From Panax quinquefolius (taxonomy: Eukaryota > Streptophyta > Magnoliopsida > Apiales > Araliaceae), in NCBI GenBank assembly GCA_020205615.1, contig CM035165.1:91140005-91204004 (forward strand): DNA of 64,000 bases, written 5' to 3'. Of this stretch, positions 59,401 through 64,000 are shown in pieces. Within the stretch, counting starts at the first letter, position 1; the number at the start of each line of letters is the position of its first letter. The notes beneath the pieces were generated by a model, which was not told the DNA's origin, ran no database searches, and saw only the letters and a program-made list of their open reading frames with translations. The translations under genes and the position numbers were made by a program.

Positions 59401-62400
59401 TCATGCATATTTTTAGAAAGTATGTCTTCAACTTTATAATCATATAACATCCATTATAAAGTGCAGGAAAATTTTTAAGGGAAAAGATATTCATATATTG
59501 CCAAACACATGAGAAGAGTTCTAGTTATCCTATCCTTTCCCTTCCCATCTATCCCATGTGCATCACAGCAGAAAAAGGAGAACGAGGACCACACTATATA
59601 GAGAGCCGTAAACTTCCACAAAGAGAATTATGAAGGTCTTAAGTTGTCTAAAAGGATTGAAGACCAAACCATCTACCGACTTGGTAACCAATTAGAGGAG
59701 TCAATTGACATTAACACATGGCCTATGTTACACAGACTCTTCACTTTGCTCTAAAATACCCGTGTCCGACACTTGAAACTCGGACAAGGTTATGGTTACT
59801 GGACACTTCATTTTGTGTAAGAAATTGGTAAAATTGAGGATTAACCGTGTCGGACTCTTCAAAATACTTGTCCAACAGGATACTCCATCTGAGTCCATGT
59901 AACATGTAACATGGCACATGGCGCCACATATACCATATAAAAGCAGTCCCAAGCATCTTCTACAAAACAAAAAAATAACCACATGCTATTTTTTAGTATT
60001 AATTGTAAATAGTTTAAAAATAAATGGCCTAAAAAGTGCATTATATAGACCTCTTCTGATTTAAGAAAATAAAAAACCAAATATGCCCTTCCGTGACCAT
60101 AAATTGTCAGGATTTCAAACTTTTGCAACCTTTTAGTTAAATATTGTTCTGCCTTTGCCTTCAAGCCAACCAAACTAGAAATAGTCCTCATCCCTATGAT
60201 GCAAGAGTAATCATTTTCAGAAATCCTGCATCATTACCCTTCATTGTACTTTTTCATGGTAAAGTAGACTGAAGTAGTGATACTGTTCACTGTTGCAATA
60301 TTCTTCACGATATAGTTACGTATTATAGGGATTTTATGTCTAATTGTTGGATGAAGTTAAGATATACAATGAGACTAAATAAGAGTATTGGATAATTTGG
60401 GTTTATTTATCACTTATAAATATATCTGATAAGTTATAAGAGAATTTTCACATTATACATTTGCTTATTTAGGATTTTCCTTTGTTTATTTCAGAGATAT
60501 TACCATAGATTAAGGTTTCCACTTTGTTTCCAACTTGACACACTACCATAGAGGAGTCTTGTCAATGTTGAAAGCGTGACAGACAAGAAACAACAGCAAT
60601 TTTAGGACAATTCAAGAGATATTCTCTAACATGGAAATGTTTATGGTTCATAATCTAATTGGGATGCTTTTTCTATAATTGCAAAGAAAAGGACATATCA
60701 AAGGTTAATATAACATATCCCATAGTTCTTTTTTTTAGCTAAAAGATGATTTTATAAGGATGAGAGAAAGAGATCTAATGTAGGTAGAAGACAAAAAGTC
60801 CTCCCTAAAAAATACAAAAGAAAGCAAAGATTGAATTATTCATCATAAGTTTTAAATAAGTGTGAAAGAAACTTCTTTGTTTTCAATATATGTTATGATC
60901 ACGTGTTGAAATTTTCAGAACAGAACAGTCAATTCCATGGTGGTCTACTCAAGTGTTAGATTTAAGATTTGATATCACAAGTAATCACACAAAAATTAAA
61001 GAACAAAATATAAAAGAACACACAAATTTATCCAGCTTCACCAATTTAGCTAATCCTACTTGTCTGATGTATTTATTTAGAAGTCTCACACACACTACAT
61101 AATACACACCAAACAATGCTTTTATAAGGCAAAGTTTGATTTTTTGGAGGTGATAGTGGAAAAGTTGACAGATAAGTCACCCTAGCTCTTAAAACATGGG
61201 CACAATCCCATAAGACCCAATACATTAGTCAAACTCAAGACCGGGCTACTAATATTTCCCCAAGCCTAAATACACATTACCCTTGGCTTCGAGGGAACCC
61301 CGCTTGACCACCACCGATTTGAAGGCGGGCAGACAACTCAGCCACCGACGAGAGGTCAGAAGACGCCGCTTTCACCTTCGGGAGCTAGATCCTAGATACT
61401 CGAATACTGTTGTAGTGGTCATTCGTCGGGCCAAAAAAAGTACGAGTCAATCCCAACAAGCAAGATAAACTCACTAGGGAATCAATCCTCTAGAGAATTC
61501 TACTACGAAAATGTACACACTAAAAACATCTAAACATTGTCAACATGCAGGTAAAGAGCATAAATTTAAATCAACTGTCACCTTATAGGAGCCATCCAGT
61601 CCCAGCCCTCGACATATTGTGTGGCAACATCTTTCCCAATCTAAGACAAAAACATGATGATATTAGTAGTAGTTTGCAGAGCAAACTAATAAAGATACAT
61701 ATACTTACATACATAGTTGTCAAAATCGTACGATACGCAATACAATATGATACAGTGATAATTCGGAACATATCGGGGGGTGAATCAAAAATGACACCAT
61801 ATATGATTCAGTTACAATTCTTACGAAACGATACAATACGCGATACATTTTAAAGTTGGCAACAGATTTTTTTAGATAAATCCGAAAGACTAAAAGTAAA
61901 ACTTTCAAGTCTTCTACCATTTCAAATGAAGAGATTTTTTAGCACAAACATATTCTATATCGCTTGATGAACTTTTAATCACTTTTTAGAGTTTTATATC
62001 TTCTTCAGAATGTCGCTCTGTTTCTCACATCACTTTCCATAAGCACATACATAAATCTTCACTTTTAATTTGAAATATTCTCTTTTGTTTTATAGATTAA
62101 AGGTGAATATGAATTTTTGTTTTCTCTTGTTATTCTATAAAGATTACTAAAATAACATTTAATAAATCAATTTAGAGTATTTTGGATACTATTTAACTTT
62201 AAAATTTATTTTTGGTCTATAATAATATTTACTTGATTACTTTTATATATAGTCAAGCTAATATGCTTGATTGTCCAATAACTTGTGTGATTTATATGTT
62301 TAAATATGTATTACCATATTTTATTTTGTTTCTGTATCATACGATACGATACATGAAACACGATATGAGACTATGAGAGTCACTATTTGACAACTATGCT

Positions 62401-62782
62401 TACGTATGAGTCTGAAAATTAGTTGGGAATAATATTTTTTATATCAATCTACTACTTGCATGTGCTTCAAGTATTTACATAACTTCCAAAAAGTTAGTAA
62501 CTTCCTAGATTTAGAGAGAATAAATCTTCCAGTTATAGAAAGATGCACAAATACCTCATGGTCACCACCTTGGCCTCCCTCTGGAGGAATCTTTCCGGGA
62601 TGATCAGGAGGATGAACAAGAACAGCAAGTAAATTTTGACCTCCAGGATGCAGAATATCAGTGACATCAAGAGAATGTCTTCGAAACATCCCCTTTGGCA
62701 AGTCCCTTTTGTGCCCATTCAAATACACTTCAGCCGAATAATTAATAGCCCGGAAATTCAAGTCCACATGCTGATTGGCCAA
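46641..62782 (-). CDS. EBM: Mannosylglycoprotein endo-beta-mannosidase (GH2), 5' exons missing
   Basis: This is a plant glycoside hydrolase family 2 enzyme that cleaves the Man-beta-1,4-GlcNAc bond in N-glycan cores during glycoprotein turnover. Nine minus-strand exons are visible: 62782-62555, 61640-61582, 58910-58862, 58233-58003, 55767-55598, 55506-55302, 50952-50297, 50203-49976 and 47440-46641. All introns are GT-AG and all phases match. Domains in order: sugar-binding jelly roll, Ig-like, TIM barrel, C-terminal Ig-like. The two family glutamates are present (GGNE at 50788-50790, NPEVGSVG at 50521-50523). The protein ends near [10 protein letters not shown]. The first exons with the start codon lie beyond 64000. 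Two exons each lack one base (near 50463 and 46884), which would shift the frame: either errors or pseudogenisation. Large introns hold several transposons. Confidence 0.93.
48154..48440 (+). repeat. Left TIR of the Pack-MULE
   Basis: It aligns with the reverse complement of about 49031-49307 over its whole length, sharing blocks such as TTTTGTCAATTA, TTTACACATTTATTATA and GACCCAATC, with scattered differences. Confidence 0.88.
48498..48507 (+). promoter_or_regulatory. TATA box of the captured gene
   Basis: TCTATAAATA lies about 150 bases upstream of the ATG, within the captured segment just after the left TIR. This suggests the original promoter core was captured together with the gene. Confidence 0.55.
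48653..49089 (+). pseudogene. Captured plant gene of unknown function, frameshifted
   Basis: The reading frame starts [21 protein letters not shown], continues [16 protein letters not shown] and reaches FGAFEFR before a stop at 48899-48901. In another frame it resumes at once with [21 protein letters not shown] recognise this layout (an SPRISF motif, then an acidic stretch and [15 protein letters not shown]) from small uncharacterised plant proteins, but know no function. The residues expected between FEFR and MLPAD are mostly gone, so a deletion of roughly ten bases explains the shift. The C-terminus reads into the right TIR, so the native end was lost. Confidence 0.75.
49031..49307 (-). repeat. 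Right TIR of the Pack-MULE
   Basis: It is the inverted copy of the left TIR. The last ~18 codons of the captured reading frame run into it. Confidence 0.88.
49976..50203 (-). CDS. EBM: EBM exon: end of barrel
   Basis: 76 codons, from [16 protein letters not shown] to LNLATYFIE, including [18 protein letters not shown]. It is flanked by acceptor ATCCCAG and donor GTAAGT. The 93-base intron to the previous exon is the second shortest in the gene. Confidence 0.94.
50297..50952 (-). CDS. EBM: EBM exon: catalytic barrel, one base short
   Basis: It runs from [15 protein letters not shown] to the end of LDDFCLK and contains [13 protein letters not shown] and [12 protein letters not shown] with the two candidate catalytic glutamates. 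Its length is 656, not a multiple that fits the flanking phase-0 exons (657 expected). After ATMPPE (about 50463) the frame must change to continue with the conserved tryptophan and IPLFKK, so one G is missing from a short G run. Confidence 0.92.
53027..53035 (+). promoter_or_regulatory. LTR TATA box antisense to EBM
   Basis: TATAAATAG is followed by a leader-like region, as in the other LTRs of this group. If active, it would start transcription antisense to the host gene. Confidence 0.5.
53398..53543 (+). repeat. AGTACTATTCAC array in solo LTR
   Basis: Ten or so units of AGTACTATTCAC with short variable spacers. It is the forward counterpart of the array at 20190-20376. Confidence 0.85.
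55302..55506 (-). CDS. EBM: EBM exon: start of TIM barrel
   Basis: 205 bases. It reads [17 protein letters not shown] and [20 protein letters not shown], the first barrel strands of GH2 enzymes. Donor GTAAGC follows GLL. Confidence 0.94.
55598..55767 (-). CDS. EBM: EBM exon: [13 protein letters not shown]
   Basis: 170 bases. It reads [34 protein letters not shown] and SATGG, ending in a split arginine codon before donor GTATAA. Confidence 0.93.
55830..56800 (+). pseudogene. L1-type LINE 3' fragment
   Basis: The translation shows [18 protein letters not shown] near 55940-56000 and, after stops and frame changes, [13 protein letters not shown] followed by [17 protein letters not shown] near 56495-56590. 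In plant L1 LINEs these segments occur near the end of the RT protein, in and around the zf-RVT domain. The tail ends in TCTATTAATAAAATTTCTTT near 56765-56790. It is 5'-truncated and dead, within an EBM intron. Confidence 0.65.
56160..56305. repeat. Direct tandem duplication of ~75 bases
   Basis: CGTACAT.TAGAAAG followed by TCTCACTTCCACAGTC, AGG.TTTTCTT and GGTAT occurs twice, at about 56161 and 56237, with several differences. Confidence 0.8.
57148..57200. repeat. Stowaway-like MITE end (tentative)
   Basis: TACTCACTCCGTCCAAAAAA resembles the terminal sequence of Stowaway-type MITEs. I could not find a matching opposite end, so this is a remnant at best. Confidence 0.4.
58003..58233 (-). CDS. 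EBM: EBM exon: first Ig-like domain
   Basis: 77 codons from [18 protein letters not shown] to VQYTFPE, between acceptor TTCGCAG and donor GTCAGT. It forms the beta-sandwich between the jelly roll and the barrel. Confidence 0.93.
58534..58678. mobile_element. MITE, 145 bases, copy 2
   Basis: AATTGTTAAATCCACAACAC and its inverted partner bound the element. The core has AACCGTCGCTATAGGATCTA and TATAGCGACACTTTTGTTGT. It is nearly identical to 40626-40770 and lies in an EBM intron. Confidence 0.85.
58862..58910 (-). CDS. EBM: EBM exon: [15 protein letters not shown]
   Basis: 49 bases between acceptor ATTACAG and donor GTGAGT. It restores phase 0 after the split arginine codon. Confidence 0.92.
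58911..61581. other. EBM intron, no defined internal element
   Basis: It is AT-rich with a few patches of different composition. The segment 59750-59930 has repeated GTGTCCGACAC-like words, and 61270-61450 is notably GC-richer with an open stretch but no recognised domain. I found no paired termini. Confidence 0.5.
61582..61640 (-). CDS. EBM: EBM exon: [15 protein letters not shown]
   Basis: 59 bases between acceptor GTCTTAG and donor GTGACA. It ends with two bases of an arginine codon, completed in the next exon. Confidence 0.92.
61712..62398. mobile_element. hAT-like non-autonomous element, 0.69 kb
   Basis: The ends CATAGTTGTCAAA and its inverted copy (TTTGACAACTATG, with flanking variation) are bounded by CTTACATA (61704-61711) and CTTACGTA (62399-62406), an 8-base duplication with one mismatch. 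The subterminal regions repeat ACGATACGATAC-type words. There is no transposase. It occupies most of an EBM intron. Confidence 0.75.
62555..62782 (-). CDS. EBM: EBM exon: jelly-roll domain
   Basis: 76 codons, phase 0 at both ends, after acceptor TTTTTTCCAG and before donor GTATTT. It reads [34 protein letters not shown] and GGQGGDHE, typical of the N-terminal carbohydrate-binding domain. Confidence 0.93.
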
Positions 62783-64000
62783 CTGGAAAAAACATTAAAG
62801 AAATTGATATTCAGAATACGAATAGATATAAGTAATACTCCTGGGAAAAAAAATATGTAATACTACCCAAGTGCCATTTCAGCCTTTTGGCTGTGCGGCA
62901 CGATTTTTAGATTACTGAAAATATATTCATATATTATACTTCCGATATAAGTTAATATCTTTAACATATTTATAATGCTTTTTAAAGCGTGTATATATAC
63001 ATATATAATGTGCTTTTTGGTTTATCTTAAAATTTGTGTCAGCCAAGAAGAAGAAGGGGTTACTAAGATGAGACGGAGGAAAATACTATGCACAGAATAG
63101 GAAATGGTTAGTAAAGAACAGCATAGTTATAATGACACTGCTGATAATAATAATAAGAAGGCAATTTAAGGAACAAAATGAAAAGTATTGAGAAACATTA
63201 ATAGAGCTCATGTAATGGAAGCACTCTACTTCAATGACAAAATATGGGGCTAAACAAATGACTTTCAGTTTCATATACACCTAATGAGTAGGTTTCATAC
63301 CTATGAATCCGATATTATTAAACTTAATTATTGCTATTTTTAATTGTTTTTTAGTATTTTTTTATGTGTTTTGTGTTTATTTCTTATAGGTTGGAGCTGG
63401 AGGGACAAATTGGTCATTTGGGAGAAGAAAAAGGTCAAAATTCATTAAAATTAGAGTTAAGTGGCATTTTTGTAATTATGTGGTCCTGGTCAAGCGCCTA
63501 GGCGCTTGGAAATGGCCTGGGTTGAGCGCCTAGGCGCTCATGTGCGGCTAAAGAAGGATTTTTCTACTGCTAAGTGGGTTTTTGAAGCCAAGTAGGAATC
63601 TAAAAGAGAGTGGGGACTAATACTAATAGGAGAAGACGTTAGAAAAGATGTATCACTTAATTTTTGAAGAGATTTGCAGAGAGGACAACGAGGAAAAACA
63701 CGAAGGAGAATTGCAAGGGCTGAAGATCAAAGAGAGAGTATTAGAGCAAATTCAGAGTTTCTTCTTCTCTTCTCTAGTTTTATCTGTTGTAATTATTTGG
63801 GATGTTTGGATTATTAATCTGGATGATGTTTTTCTTTATTATTATTATGAACTAAATTTTCATTAAGATTACAACGGAACTTGGTATGTAGTTTAAATTG
63901 AATCTTTCCATTGAATGAAAGTTGGTTTTTATGGAATTGTTTATTATATCTTTTGTTTATTGATTAATTGTTTGGCCAACAATTATTGTGATAATCTATA
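62783..64000. other. Upstream intron of EBM and unassigned DNA
   Basis: The next upstream EBM exon is not found before 64000, so this is intron at least in part. It includes the palindrome pair at 63491-63540. The open stretch at 63648-63866 has no domain and ends in low-complexity sequence. The sequence around 63370-63880 has the look of repeat-derived DNA, but I cannot define termini. Confidence 0.45.
63491..63540. repeat. Two perfect 18-base palindromes
   Basis: CAAGCGCCTAGGCGCTTG (63491-63508) and TGAGCGCCTAGGCGCTCA (63523-63540) are each fully self-complementary and share the 14-base core AGCGCCTAGGCGCT. Confidence 0.95.

Noticed and set aside
61283..61468. Arginine-rich 61-codon open stretch
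   Set aside because: It is short, in a GC-rich patch with no start context or homology that I recognise; kept only as a compositional oddity.
63648..63866. 72-codon open stretch near the right edge
   Set aside because: It ends in low-complexity hydrophobic sequence, shows no domain, and lies in what appears to be EBM intron or repeat DNA.

Overview
This window is AT-rich nuclear DNA from a flowering plant, most likely an asterid eudicot (family not resolvable here). The evidence is one large intron-split gene of a plant-type mannosylglycoprotein endo-beta-mannosidase, Ty3/gypsy elements with a C-terminal chromodomain (Tekay/Del-like), Ty1/copia and LINE remnants, a hAT transposon, a Helitron, a Mutator-like element and several MITEs. 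I saw no rRNA, tRNA or CRISPR.

Left third (1-30 kb): almost entirely nested LTR retrotransposon DNA of one family group with ~2.2-2.8 kb LTRs, starting TGTAAGACCCC and ending GTCACA. A reverse element occupies 1-6229 and continues outside the window. It sits in an older, internally deleted reverse element (pieces from 6230 to 26962). Inside that older element lies an LTR (6764-21905), inside which lies a second LTR (6940-19354), inside which lies a full-length 9.8-kb forward element (9331-19161). Target-site duplications support each level. All coding regions are broken. A solo LTR follows at 27211-29996.

Middle (30-46 kb): two adjacent copies of a ~1.3-kb terminal-inverted-repeat element, one split by a solo LTR; a decayed copia pol; an orphan exon-like piece resembling a glutathionyl-hydroquinone reductase C-terminus; MITEs; and a 3.4-kb hAT element (42400-45807) with a broken transposase gene.

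Right third (46.6-64 kb): the endo-beta-mannosidase gene on the minus strand. Nine exons are visible; the 5' exons lie beyond 64000. Splice sites and phases agree throughout, but two exons each lack one base in a short homopolymer. Its introns hold a 2.1-kb Helitron that itself contains a Pack-MULE carrying a captured host gene with its TATA box, a solo LTR in antisense, a LINE tail, a MITE and a hAT-like element.

The features most worth follow-up are the Pack-MULE in a Helitron in a gene intron, the twin single-base deletions in the mannosidase, and two conserved features of the LTRs: a repeated hairpin with an invariant loop and changing stems, and a ~110-bp block shared by divergent subfamilies.
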